DNA of 64,000 nucleotides from Mixophyes australis. Lineage: Eukaryota > Chordata > Amphibia > Anura > Limnodynastidae. A program made the position numbers and the translations under genes. The DNA is taken from NCBI GenBank assembly GCA_036250195.1, contig JAVHZZ010000017.1, forward strand, positions 682,001 through 746,000, given 5' to 3'. Positions 37,035 through 50,100 of the stretch are shown piece by piece. The notes under the pieces are model-generated. The model saw only the letters and a program-made list of their open reading frames with translations. It did not search any database and had not been told where the DNA came from. Positions within the stretch are counted from its first letter, which is position 1, and each line of letters begins with the position of its first letter.

Positions 37035-37330
37035 GTAGTGATGTGATGGGGAGGGGACATGTGTGACTAAAGGTGCTGGGCAGAGAGGGGACATGTGTGA
37101 CTAAAGGTGCTGGGCAGAGAGGGGGCATGTGTGACTAAAGGTGATGGGCAGAGAGGACATGTGTGACTAAAGGTGCTGGGCAGAGGGGACATGTGTGACT
37201 AAAGGTGCTGGGCAGAGAGGGGACATGTGTGACTAAAGGTGCTGGGCAGAGAGGGGACATGTGTGACTAAAGGTGCTGGGCAGAGAGGGGACATGTGTGA
37301 CTAAAGCATGTGGGCAGAGGGGGCATGTGA
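37035..37330. repeat. Minisatellite, unit 34-36 bp, about 8 copies
   Basis: The unit GGGACATGTGTGACTAAAGG plus TGCTGGGCAGAGAG is repeated in tandem with small length changes. Confidence 0.85.
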
Positions 37331-37339
37331 AGGAGAAGT

Positions 37340-39360
37340 CTCTTCCCCACACGGCCCCTCCTCAAACAACAATAACCTGACAACACTTGCTAACTTTTCT
37401 CTGATATTCCCCATGACACGTATTACATGATCTTTTCCCTGACAGGCCTCCTGCCCACAATCGTGTCTCACTGCTGCCCACCAGCTTTTACCTCACAGGC
37501 CCCGCTGCCTCAATCCTGACACCTCTCTTACTTCAAAATGAAAGAGGTGCCTTTTATTTGAAAGAGGAGTAGATCCTTAGCAGTGAATGAGATAATAATA
37601 CAGAGATCATTATTGCCATAGATGTTGTGGTTTTCTTTTTTTAACTGTATCTAGTCAGAGTTTAGTTAGATGATATTATCATTACAGGCCATTAATATAA
37701 TTGCTTTTGTCACAAACTGTACATAAGACACCTCAATTATCTCACAAAAATAACAATACATCCAGATTTCTATGCACTGTTTTTAGGTGGCATACTTCAG
37801 CCTTCTCACTTATCCATAACTTTAAGTTTTGGTATACTTCAGGCATTAATTGGGGATACCAGGAACCACTGTAGTATATTGTAGGGAACAGGCGAAAGGG
37901 CCATTTAAGACATCCTAGAAGTTCACCGACACTCCTCCTGCTCTATACTCTCTTCTCTCCTGTTAGGCCTTCAGTTTAGATTAAGTGCCCCCCCCCCCCC
38001 CCCCTTCACAATGCTGGGTTCCTCTGCGGGACCTAGGTATAGACGCTACAGATGTTCCCAGGTAGTGATTGCAGGAATGGCCGTCACTGCTTCACAGTGC
38101 TCTATAGTGCACAGTGCTGGAAGATAGGTTTAGCAAGTTGGAATGGCTACTTGTTAGTGTTGGGGCAGCTACACGTTTCCTTAAGGGGCCTGGGTCATGT
38201 GGGGGTTACTGGGTATATATAAGCCCCCACTGGGCACTGGATGTGTGGACGGTGAGTCCTTTTGTACAGCTACAAATGCATTTTTTCTTGTACTACAAAG
38301 CAATTTTTGTTACATACCATCCAGACTGCTGCAACCTCCATCTTGCTGTAATGATATCTTGGTCCCCTACAGTCCATTCAAATAGTCGCTGCAGGAATAA
38401 CCTCCCTACTCTCCATCATTAATTACTGTTCTGGTACTGAAATCATCTTGTTTTCCATTTTAATTATCTTTTCATTGCAAAAGTATTTAGAGCTGGCCAA
38501 TCCATTTCCACCTGTTATATCTATTATCACAATCTGTACGTACCCACCCTCTGTTCACGTTGGCGCTTTATTTTTCCTAGGTTACCTCTGCTCTCAGGAC
38601 TGCGACCCTTCTTGAATGCTGCCCCTGGAAATCTTCACAGAATGTCTGTCTGTCATGTATGGTCTCTAACTGCAGGACCCTGCTGAAAGCTCATCTGTTT
38701 ACCGGACAGTTCACATAGTGCTTGTGACTTACTTCTCCCAGAGCTGCGCTCCAGAGGGTAAAAGGACACGTTCTGGTGCGGACTGTTATGTGTTTTCTTC
38801 TTTAAAGTATCCGTTCATCAAGCGATATTAACGAAGGAGTACACAAGAAACATAATAAAAACAGTTTAATTATTTTATTTCTACTCCTGAACTTCATGTT
38901 ATTATCCCACCTGATGAATTTAACGCGAAGAGTGATAGTTGTGTTGTCACTTGTTATGATGAGGACCAGCAAGTGGAATATATAACCTGATATTGTAAAT
39001 GGACGTTATCAGACATTTGTGTGCGCTGTTACATACTACAGACAGCTGAGCTTTGTAATATATATTTGAATATTTTGTAACCAATACATAATGTGATGTA
39101 AACAACCTACTGAAAGCAGATTTTTTTTTTTTTTGTATATTTGAGAGTGAAGGGTTGTTATAAAGAAGTTATTTCTTACACCATTAATATTACAGCATCT
39201 TTATTATTTTGCCTGCTATACTTTCTCCAAAACATCTCAATCTTTAGTATATCAAGTCTGTATTTTACCTGTAATTTCTATGCCAACCAAGGTTCCCCCC
39301 CAGCAGTGGAGGACCCAGGAGGGGGCGAGTGATCCAGGGGCTGGCGGGACCACCACACTC
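37340..39360. other. Unassigned region
   Basis: It contains a poly-C run of about 20 (37988-38006) and a T run (39121-39134). 38370-38720 has a faint LINE-like look (KLICLPDSS-type ending) that I cannot confirm. No gene is seen. Confidence 0.3.
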
Positions 39361-39362
39361 AT

Positions 39363-39586
39363 TGGGGTATATTTACTAAACTGTGGGTTTGAAAAGGTGG
39401 AGATGTTTGAAAGTAACACGGCCTGTGCACTATTACTGTTACTACGGTAATACTGCACATTATTACCGCTAGTGCGGTAAGTTTTAACGCTGTTTGTTTT
39501 GCTCAGGGAGCCGCGAGCAGACGTCCGGGTTCAAATTACTGTTATCAACGGTGATAGTGCAGAAGCCGATTGAATTCCCCCCTAGG
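39363..39586. mobile_element. Two truncated MITEs joined
   Basis: 39363-39408 (GGGGTATATTTACTAAACTG, then GTGGGTTTGAAAAGGTGGAG) is the left arm of a family related to the hairpin MITE at 18262. 39420-39586 ends GATTGAATTCCCCC and shares TACGGTAATA...CACATTATTACCG with the MITE at 55986. Each has lost its other end. Confidence 0.55.
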
Positions 39587-39826
39587 ATGATCTTGTTGTT
39601 AGATGTGTACACATTCATATGAATTGTTAACGAGTAACCACAAGAGAAATTAGCTCTTAAAAGTTTGTCCTCGTATGTACATTTTATCAAAATAAAAAAT
39701 AAATGGCTAAACTAATGTTATTATTTTGTTAGGGTGACTTGGAACCAAATTCAAGACACGCTGCCCACATTATACTATCATGTTACTTTGTACTGATACT
39801 ACCTCAGTGATATAAGACAGTAGTAG

Positions 39827-40033
39827 ACTTACAAGATTTCAATCTTGAATCAATATAAGCCAATATGTATACATGGATATCCTCCTGGGATCTTGTCCTC
39901 TTACTGGATCTCCTTTATGATAGGTGCTCAAAAGACAAGTGACAACTGACCTGACAAGACACCAAAGAAGCATAAAAGCAATGTATAATACAAATATTGG
40001 CTTATATTGATTCAAGGTTGAAATCTTGTAAGT
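39827..40033. mobile_element. Inverted-repeat element
   Basis: About 36-bp arms, starting ACTTACAAGATTTCAA and continuing CTTGAATCAATATAAGCC, are inverted at both ends with one mismatch. The interior is 130 bp and non-coding. A clear duplication is not seen, only partial GTA flanks. Confidence 0.65.
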
Positions 40034-41509
40034 GTATATCCAATAGGGGATTGAGAACACCCATCACGTGGTGTTTTTGTCGTAATTATCAACCCCCACT
40101 GGATCCTTGGGATATTTAGTGGTTTTCTGTGTAACCACATATTATATGTTACGCTATGATATGATTTTTTCTTTTCACTTTTTTTTATGTGACCATAATC
40201 GTGGTGACTGCCAGAAATCTGAAAGTTACTTTGATCACTGCAAACTTCTGGAATTTGTGGAAGACATACATCAAGATGGAAAGAATATATATATATTATT
40301 TCACAGTTGACTCTTTAAAACTGTTATTTTAGCACATTGTGTGTGTGTGAGAGAACAGAGGCTGCTTTCAGTTGGCCTGCGCAAATATACCAATCTTTTT
40401 ATTGTATTATAATCAACAATTGTCTGAGACGCAAGAGGAACCAAGTATGACAGCCAGTATCCTGCTGCACAGCGGATCACTAAAGCCATGACAGCTATGT
40501 TATCACTGGATGTGAGTCCAATTTCCCCATCAATGCATCAGGTTTTAACCAATTAGTTTAGATCATGTGTCCACGTTACCAAATTCCATCACAATCCCAT
40601 TTCTTCTTAACAGCAATTGCTGTACTGTGAGGTTAAACAAAAAGCCATTCAGTCCCTAGAAAATGCCATTGTACCGACTGTCCACTTAGCTACAGATATG
40701 TGACAAGCGGTACTGGTCAAACAAAAGACTATATAACCGTGACAGCCCACTGGGTTGGTGTATCGCCTTCAAGTGCAGCAGCGCCTGTAGCAGCATCATC
40801 ATCATCATCCCTCCAGCATAATACACAGTGTCAGGTCATTCACCGCACCCTGCCATATAGCCGCTCACTAGGACAGATGTGATGCTGCCCCTCACACACA
40901 ATTACCTTCACAGACAAACATTTAGATTGTAAAAGAAACATATATATATATATATATACATTTTGTTTGTGGGGGGAGGGGGGGTGCTGCTCACAATTAA
41001 ACAGTTCCCTATTTTTCCCCACTAAATATTTCAGATGTCACTGATACTGCCCCTGGCACTACTGTCATCAGATTTAAACATCTTTGATTTTAAAAGCAAG
41101 AAAGAATAGTTTTTGTTAACGCTTAAATAGTTTAATAATATACCCACCTGCTATCACTTCTAAATGGCAGCTGAGAACAGGAAGGACGGCTATACATTGA
41201 AGATATCGATCCAATACTCACGAGATCTGACATTTTACATGAAATGACATTTTGCCTCATTTTCAGATCGGAATTTGGAGCAAGACACCGAGTCATGTCT
41301 CAATTCGACTCTGTACCCTAAAATTCCTGTCTATCTAATTCTATCTCCGTACCGCTCATCTCTAGTGAAACATAAAAAAACAAAATGTGGGGGAAAAGTA
41401 AAAATTCTTCTTGTCTCACACACAACAATGGGAAATACCCCACTAAGTAGTCTTATGCCAATATATAGATAGTTTTTTATAACATAACCATTCAGGTCAT
41501 GGCTTCACT
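40034..41509. other. Unassigned region
   Basis: An (AT)n run lies at 40940-40958. No family motif is found in the short frames. Confidence 0.3.
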
Positions 41510-44500
41510 TCCCTATAATTCACACAGTTCATCCATGTTACACATATGTACATAACTAAGACATAGGGCTGTCATACATATGGCCATTTACAGGTAGACA
41601 GCTCTCAACCAATGGCTGATCAGGGATTACTGGGCACTGAGCTACCTGGGTTGGTGATGTCACAGAATTCTCTTCAATCTGATTGGTTGGAAACAGCTGT
41701 TTACAGTTGAATCTCAAACAGAGCGTCAGTCATCTCCACAGGTAATGTAACAAGACTGGGACGGGGATTATATTATAAATGGGATATATTCAGGGGGTGA
41801 GAATAATTTACAGTCTGTGTATTCCTGGTTTACCCATCTCTAAGCCCTGTGTTAATGGCTTTAACCTGGTAACAATATTTACAGTACAGTATAAGTATAA
41901 AAAGAATGTGGACCTGATTTAAACCCAAATACATTTAAAAATCAAATTCAAAAGTAATGTGGAAAATAGATATTTGGCTAAAGTCAAAGACTTTACTGAA
42001 ATAACATTTCTTCATGTAGCTACTTCTGCCATTGATTTAATTACCTATGACAGTAATTAACAAGCTTAGTGGGAAACAGTCACTATAATATTTTTACAAG
42101 AACTATATTTAATGCTGCAGTTTACATTAGAACGTTACACATGAGAACGTTTGATTTTGGCACACTGGGTAAGCACTTGCCAAGGTGATTATTTTAGTCT
42201 GGTGTAAGTTCCTAATGCAGGTTACCCATAGACTGGTCATTAGGATACCTCCTACCTGCCATCAGAGACGTTAAGAGGTACAGAATTCAAGATAACTGGG
42301 GGAGATTACTTTGTGGTTTGCCTATGAGTAGTGACTAACGAGATTGTGTCTGACCTAACAGATTGGCAGATTCACAAGTAATTCCCCATGATTCACACAG
42401 TTCATCCATGTTACACATATGTACATAACTAAGACATAGGGCTGTCATACATATGGCCATTTACAGTTACACGGCTCTCAACCAATGGCTGATCAGGGAT
42501 TACTGGGCACTGAGCTACCTGGGTTGGTGATGTCACAGAATTCTCTTCAATCTGATTGGTTGGAAACACCTGTTTACACTTGAATCTCAAACAGAGCGTC
42601 AGTTATCTCCACAGGTAATGTAACAAGACTGGGACGGGGATTATATTATAAATGGGATATATTCAGGGGGTGAGAATAATTTACAGTCTGTGTATTCCTG
42701 GTTTACCCATCTCTAAGCCCTGTGTTAATGGCTTTAGCCTGGTAACAATATTTACAGTACAGTATAAGTATAAAAAGAATGTGGACCTGATTTTAAACCC
42801 AAATACATGTAAAAATCCAATTAAAAAGTAATGTGGAAAATAGATATTTGAGTAATGTCAAATACTTTACATGAAGCATATCTTCATGTAGCTACTTCTA
42901 CCATTGATTTTATTTCCTATGACAGTAATTAACAAGCTTAATGGGAAACAGTCACTATCATATTTTTACAAGAACTATATTTAATGCTGCAGTTTACATT
43001 AGAACGTTACACATGAGAACGTTTGATTTTGGCACACTGGGTAAGCACTTGCTAAGGTGATTATTTTAGTCTGGTGTAAGGTCCTAATGCAGGTTACCCA
43101 TAGACTGGTCATTAGGATACCTCCTACCTGCCATCAGAGACGTTAAGAGCTACAGAATTCAAGATAACTGGGGGAGATTACTTTGTGGTTTGCCTATGAG
43201 TAGTGACTAACGAGATTGTGTCTGACCTAATAGATTGGCAGATTCACAAGTAATTCCCTATGATTCACACAGTTCATCCATGTTACACATATGTACATAA
43301 CTAAGACATAGGGCTGTCATACATATGGCCATTTACAGATACACGACTCTCAACCAATGGCTGATCAGGGATTACTGGGCTCTGAGCTACCTGGGTTGGT
43401 GATGTCACAGAATTCTCTTCAATCTGATTGGTTGGAAACAGCTGTTTACACTTGAATCTCAAACAGAGCGTCAGTCATCTCCACAGGTAATGTAACAAGA
43501 CTGGGACGGGGATTATATTATAAATGGGATATATTCAGGGGGTGAGAATAATTTACAGTCTGTGTATTCCTGGTTTACCCATCTCTAAGCCCTGTGTTAA
43601 TGGCTTTAGCCTGGTAACAATATTTACAGTACAGTATAAGTATGAAAACTTGGACCTGATTTTAAACCCAAATACATTTAAAAATTAAATTAAAAAGTAA
43701 TGTGGAAAATAGATATTTGGCTAAAGTCAAAGACTTTACTGAAACAACATATCTTCATGTAGCTACTTCTGCCATTGATTTAATTACCTATGACAGTAAT
43801 TAACAAGCTTAGTGGGAAACAGTCACTATCATATTTTTACAAGAACTATATTTAATGCTGCAGTTTACATTAGAACGTTACACATGAGAATGTTTGATTT
43901 TGGCACACTGGGTAAGCACTTGCCAAGGTGATTATTTTAGTCTGGTGTAAGGTCCTAATGCAGGTTACCCATAGACTGGTCATTAGGATACCTCCTACCT
44001 GCCATCAGAAACGTTAAGAGGTACAGAATTCAAGATAACTGGGGGAGATTACTTTGTGGTTTGCTTATGAGTAGTGACTAACGAGATTGTGTCTGACCTA
44101 ACAGATTGGCAGATTCACAAGTAATTCCCCATGATTCACACAGTTCATCCATGTTACACATATGTACATAACTAAGACATAGGGCTGTCATACATATGGC
44201 CATTTACAGATACACAACTCTCAACCAATGGCTGATCAGGGATTACTAGGCTCTGAGCTACCTGGGTTGGTGATGTCACAGAATTCTCTTCAATCTGATT
44301 GGTTGGAAACAGCTGTTTACACTTGAATTTCAAACAGAGCGTCAGTCATCTCCACAGGTAATGTAACAAGACTGGGACGGGGATTATATTATAAATGGGA
44401 TATATTCAGGGGGTGAGAATAATTTACAGTCTGTGTATTCCTGGTTTACCCATCTCTAAGCCCTGTGTTAATGGCTTTAGCCTGGTAACAATATTTACAG

Positions 44501-44545
44501 TACAGTATAAGTATGAAAACTTGGACCTGATTTTAAACCCAAATA
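41510..44545 (+). repeat. Tandem array of 3.5 units (about 872 bp) with promoter-like block
   Basis: Units start at about 41518, 42391, 43263 and 44134 (spacings 873, 872, 871). The fourth stops after about 411 bp. Units differ by a few percent. Each contains TGATGTCACAG (CRE-like), CAATCTGATTGG (a CCAAT box in both orientations) and CAGTCATCTCCACAG followed by a donor-like GTAATG (GT at 41742, 42615, 43487, 44358). No ORF is present. I infer four alternative promoters with non-coding first exons for the gene whose first recognised acceptor is at 47009. A satellite without this function is the alternative. Confidence 0.85.
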
Positions 44546-44609
44546 TCTCTAAGAATTGAAAGGTGAACACAAAGGGGAACATTTTCTAAAATGGTTTTAC
44601 AGAAAATGT

Positions 44610-44650
<41 letters not shown>

Positions 44651-45244
44651 AATTTTTAAGGCCAACTGTGCTTTACAGATTAGTGAGTAAAACATGTCAT
44701 ACATGAAACAGGTACATACAATATAGATAAAATAAAAGCCAATATAAAAACCAAGGGTAGGGAGAGAGCTTACAATCTAATGAGAACAATCAAAGTGCAG
44801 CAAATAATGTATAAGCCAAAAATGCCCCATAGCTAATAAAAAATGCCCCAGTTAGTGCCTTGTGCATTTCCTACAACAGGTCTGACGTTCTATGGGCCCT
44901 AGTGATAGTCTCCAGCCCTTTATTCAGGTAAGCCCACTTGTGGGGTCACAGGGGTAGCAGCAGATTAACCTGTATATAATAAAAGAGTGAATCTACAGGA
45001 CTGTAATGGTGCCCATGTGCATTAGCCCCAATGTGAACTAAACTAATCCAGAACTAACAAAATGATTTTAGTCCATCTTGAGCCCCCCGTGATAGAGAAC
45101 CAAAGATGGATGGAGAGAAAGGGGGTGAGTGGAAAGTAACAGAGATTAGAAAGGATGAGGAAGTAATGGGGTGAGGGGAGAAGGATGAGCGAGGGGAGAC
45201 AAGACAAGGTTGGGGGTAAAGTGTAGAATACATTTAAACACAGT
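44546..45244. other. L2-like tail and unassigned sequence
   Basis: An (ATT)n run at 44611-44649 followed by AAATTTTTAAGGCC and CTTACAATCTAATGAG looks like a reversed L2/SINE tail (about 44610-44790). The rest is unassigned. Confidence 0.4.
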
Positions 45245-45540
45245 GGGCCTGATTCATTAAGGAGAACAAAGCAATAAAGGACTATATTTGATCCTAGACA
45301 AAACCAGGTTAAAATGCAAGGGGTGCAAATGAGTTTATTATTTTGCATATAAGTTAAATACTGGCTGTTTTTTCATGTAGCAAACAAATACTTGATAGCT
45401 TTATTTTTACACCGAATTTTAAAGCTGAACTAGGACATGCCCTACCCCTAAATTTACCTCACTCTCCAATGCAACATGGTTTTGCCAAGGTGCAAAGTTA
45501 CTCATTTATTTTGCTTTTCTTTCCTTAATGAATTAGACCC
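45245..45540. mobile_element. MITE with GGGCCTGATTCATTAAGG termini
   Basis: The ends GGGCCTGATTCATTAAGGA and TCCTTAATGAATTAGACCC are flanked by AGT (45242-45244, 45541-45543). Length is 296 bp, non-coding. Same family as 34757-35117 and as the inner part of 47446-48203. Confidence 0.8.
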
Positions 45541-45543
45541 AGT

Positions 45544-47009
45544 ACCTTTGGGACACATTTTTTGAGACCTGCTTTTAGTAACTTTTTTCATTAAATAATG
45601 AAGAGCTCTGAAAGTAACCATGTTTTGAATAATTTTCCTAACAACAGATTGATCGCTAAGTCTGACAAGAGACACAACAATGAGTGAAGACAAGCCTGTC
45701 ATCCGCAGTTCTTCCAGATGTAAGAAAAATATAAATGTGTTCGTTAGGGCGGGGAACCCAGTGGTAATATCAAACAAGAATTTAATACGGACATTTAGGG
45801 CACCCAGTGGTACACCCAGCACCCCCCATCCCCCATCTTTCATGTAACTCCGATGTAACTTGTTGAGTCCTGAAGCCGCTGTCAGCATGTTCTGTTACAG
45901 ACAGATAGCGCTCACCTTCCGGTCCTGCCCTGGTCTCTGGCTGTAGGAGAGCAAACTGCCAGTAAGGGGTAAGAGAAGAACTGCTCCGGGCCCTGACAGG
46001 AGAGTTTGCAGGGTCGTTTGTTTTCTATGATTGTCAGCAAATTATGGCTCCATTTGTGTGTTTATTAACAGATTATGGCCCCGTTTTCTATGACTGATGC
46101 TATAATCCGGTGACAATTTTTTAACGTTATCACTAAATATTATATGGGAGCTGCTTTACATATATAAAATAGCAGATTTCCTCCAACTGGATATGGGCTT
46201 TTTCTGGTAAGATATATTTTGGTTCCTCCCTATATCATGTTTGCGCCAATGCCTCTCAGTATGTGTTTTTTCCTTGTTTATGGTATAGTTTCACCACAAT
46301 TGATAAGCAGTATGGTAGTTACCTCCCAAATGTCCCAATTTCAGCAGAAGAGTCCACTATCCTGCCCGGGGACATATTTGTCCAGCTTGTGGGAATGTTG
46401 AGATAAGGGCGATAGCTAATGACCACGCCCATACCGTGCCTTGACCACGCCCCATCAAGATGTGGTCATGTTTGTCTACTTTGTATGTCCCTGTATTTTG
46501 TATACTCTGTTTTTCCCAATACCTGTTCTACCGATCACTGTGTTATATTACATATCAACTACGATAGTAATAATAATTAATGGGACTCATGTACTAGCCA
46601 AGGTCCACGGTTATGCCGCGGTAGCTAGCTTTTCCATGTAGATCAGTTATGGACTCTCTATCGGCATAGGCCACATTCTAATCGGAAAATTTCACAGAAG
46701 CGATGTTCAAATTGAAAGTCCCTTATCCCACCTGAGTGTCAGACGGTGCAGACTGGATCTACACACAAGAGGGAGCTATTGCACACAAAGGAACGCACAT
46801 AAGAGACAACTGGGGAGGAACTAAGGGTGAAAGGCACAAAACAGGGATAATGAACAAACACATGGATGAAGATCAGACACATAAGGAACATGTTTAACAG
46901 ATTTTATATTGCTAATACCATGGGGTAAATTAATGATAATTTATAGTAAAACAAAGTCACCCATCATTGAGAATATATTAGCTGATAATGAATATTCTTG
47001 TCTCCCCAG
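45544..47009. other. Unassigned; putative 5' intron of the mini-exon gene
   Basis: Short frames only. 46320-46400 has CCTCCCAAATGTCCCAAT, a common frog interspersed sequence type. A donor-like AAGGG|GTAAGAG occurs at 45969. Confidence 0.3.
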
Positions 47010-47101
47010 TGCCAGAAGCTGTAATGGAGACCCTCGTTGGAGATCCCAATGACACCTCCCAGAGGAATAAGGAAAACATCGCTGGACATTCCATCGCTGA
47101 G
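47010..47101 (+). CDS. Exon 2 (first coding exon) of the mini-exon gene
   Basis: Acceptor TTGTCTCCCCAG (to 47009), ATG at 47024, donor GTAAAATG after GAG. It encodes 26 residues. An upstream in-frame ATG at 46988 would lie in the intron. Confidence 0.6.
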
Positions 47102-50100
47102 GTAAAATGTCTTGTCTACTATATTATATATGGAAGATCGTTGTTCAATTCTAAATTGAGGCACAGGTTAAGCTTCAACACATGTGACAATGCGCTTATG
47201 TTGTAATATTGTTACATTTTAGTTATATTATAAGTAATATTCAGTCTTTATTCCATGCCTCCCAACTTTTGCAATCCCCGAATCAAAACAAAACACAGTT
47301 TGCAGCAGTGCGTCCATAAATGGAGGTGTGGTCACATCACAATGGGTGCGTGGCCACACCCTCATGGGCACCCTTTACCCTCCTCCCCTAACAACGCCAA
47401 AGATTTTAGTCTCTTCTATGAATAAAGATGTACATGTAATATTATGGGCCAGATTCATGTTCAGACTTATCTTGCGTGAAATAGACCTGCGCTTGCTCCA
47501 AAACGGACTTTACTCCAATTAACGCAATTGCATGTAATTCATGTCCAAAGCAAATGACACTTACGACTGCCTACAACACATAAGGGAACAATGGTGGCAA
47601 GGTTTTTCTCCTGGACAAAACCATGTTACAATGCAAGGGGTGAAAATAGGGTTATTATTTAGCACATAAGATAAATACTGGCTGTTTTTCATGTAACACA
47701 CAAATACTTGATAGCTTTAATTTTACACTGAAATTTAAAGTTGATCTAGGACATGCCCAACCCCAACTATAAATCTACCATGACATTTTAAATTTGCCTC
47801 CCACTCCAAGGCAACATGGTTTTGCCAAGATGCAATGTTACTCCTTTTTTTACTTATTTTCTTTTCCTTAACGAATCAGGCCCATTGTATGTACAATATG
47901 CATTAAGGAGATCTTGATTTATGTATTTAATGTAAAAAAAATATAAATATGATTATACTGTTTAGAGTTGTTCATCATTTTTTTTCTAGGCTTTATTTAA
48001 ATACCTTATATTGCACATACGCTTGTGTGTATACTGCGCTGTGCTCTGTTAATGTACAACATGTAACGTTTAGGCAGATTGCACTTACACCCAGATTCAA
48101 ACTGAAACACATCTTGATGTCCGCTTGGATTTGAATATGGGTTCCGTGATCTTTTCTTAAGAGCAAGTTAGGTGCAAGTTGCGTTCGGACTTGAATCAGG
48201 CCCTATATGAGCCTCCTCTTCAAGGTTCTCATGTTTCCCTAATATGATCCTCACCAGGTAGTGGTCCAGGTACCAGTTATTCCCACCAATGGTTCTTTAA
48301 CATCCATCTTGCAAAGAGCCTGTGGTATGAATCAGCAGTCATTTTTATACCAGTATCATGTAAATTTCATCACTTAAATTCAAAGTTGAAATGTATTAAT
48401 AGTCTCTAGTAACCTCTGTCCATGTTATTCCAATTCACTGGCTTTCCTTTGTATTGAGAGTCATTCATTTGTTTCCCTCCAGTATGTTTGTAATGACATT
48501 TACTTTTTATTTTCCCGGTTGTCTTAGGAGAGTGTATCAAGCCCGAAGTCACCACCACAGGGATTTTATGTGGGCTCCAGCTCGGAGGTATTTTCTACAT
48601 ATATAACTTTCTAAAGATATAAGTCTTTCCATCAGTGGACTCTTCATTTTATATTTACTTATTTTACACCAATGGTATATGGTTGAGGTTGAAGCCATAG
48701 GTCCTGGTGGTGATGTGATGGTGGGTGGTCTACAGCAACATCAAACTGTGTGGTGTGGTAAGACAAAAAATGAAATCCAGTCCCCTGGATGAGTGTAATT
48801 AAAATGATTGCCCCCTTGTTGTTCATAATTAATCCCTAAATGATATTAATTATTATTAGTGCCCCCTTGATGATTATAAATTATAATAGTGCCCCCTTAA
48901 TGATATAATTATTTTAGGGTTTCTCTCTTTTTTCGTCTCTCTTGTGTCCAGCACCTGTTCACGCAGTGTGTGCAGGGAGGCCCCTGGACGTGACGTAATA
49001 ACGCTGTCATACTTAGGGGAGCCGGGGGCCCCTGCATACAGTCACATCTGGGACTAGGTGCTGCTGGCAATTAAGATGGCAATTTTTAAAGGAGAACCCC
49101 GGCGTGATCTGTGTATCTGCTAAAATGTAACATTCTCAACTTGTATAAGTTAATGGTAGATGCAACTTATTTAGGAAATAGGACAGACTCTATAGGCGAG
49201 CATCACATATCTGGGGTTAACCATATTTACTTTTTATGTTCCCGGTTGTCTTAGGAGAGTGTATCAAGACCGCAGTCACCACCGCGGGTATTTTATATGG
49301 GCTCCAGCTCGGAGGTATTTTCTACATATATAACTTTCTAAAGATATAAGTCTTCCCATCAGCGGACTCTTCATTTTATATTTATTTATTTTACACCAAT
49401 GGTATATGTTTGAGGTTGAAGCCATGTGTTGAGAGACTTTCATTTTTAAAACCCATATACTTCCTCCTACAATATGTTTGTAATGACAATTACTTTTACT
49501 GCCCCCGATTGTCTTAGGAAGATGTATCAAGCGCCGGATCAGCACCTCCAGGAGTACATTTGGATTCCAGCTTGGCGGTAAGTTATGTCTAGGTATACAG
49601 CTTTCTAAACATATAAATCTTCCCATCAGCGGACTCTTCACAGATTGAATATGGTTGAGGTTGATGGGGCTTGTTAGCGGTGGGTGGTCTACACCAACAG
49701 CGAGCTGGGTGGAGGGAGGGCTGGAGCAAAGATGAAATCCAGTACTTCTCAGGTACCAGATGCAAACATCCGATCTCTATTATCTGTCTGCTAATATGGG
49801 TCATTTCTATATCTGACCTTGAGAAAACTATCCTGTTCAGTCGTCACAATGACCGAAATATACTGTCTCCCGTTTTCTTTCTTTTCCTGGATTCATAGAA
49901 CTCCCTTCCACTTACTTGTATACGTATGAATGGAAGAGGTGCAGGGCCGGACTGGCCATCTGGCACTTCTGGCAAATGCCAGAAGGGCCGATAGGCAGAT
50001 GGGCCGGTCCGGTCCCTGGCAGTCGGTGCACGGTGTACTGACAGCGTACACCATGCACTGACACAGCGTGCATTGACAGCCTGGTGGCTGGCTCCTCCCC

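Noticed and set aside
39827..40033. Micro-RNA-like hairpin
   Set aside because: The arms are separated by about 130 bp and the layout fits an inverted-repeat transposon better.
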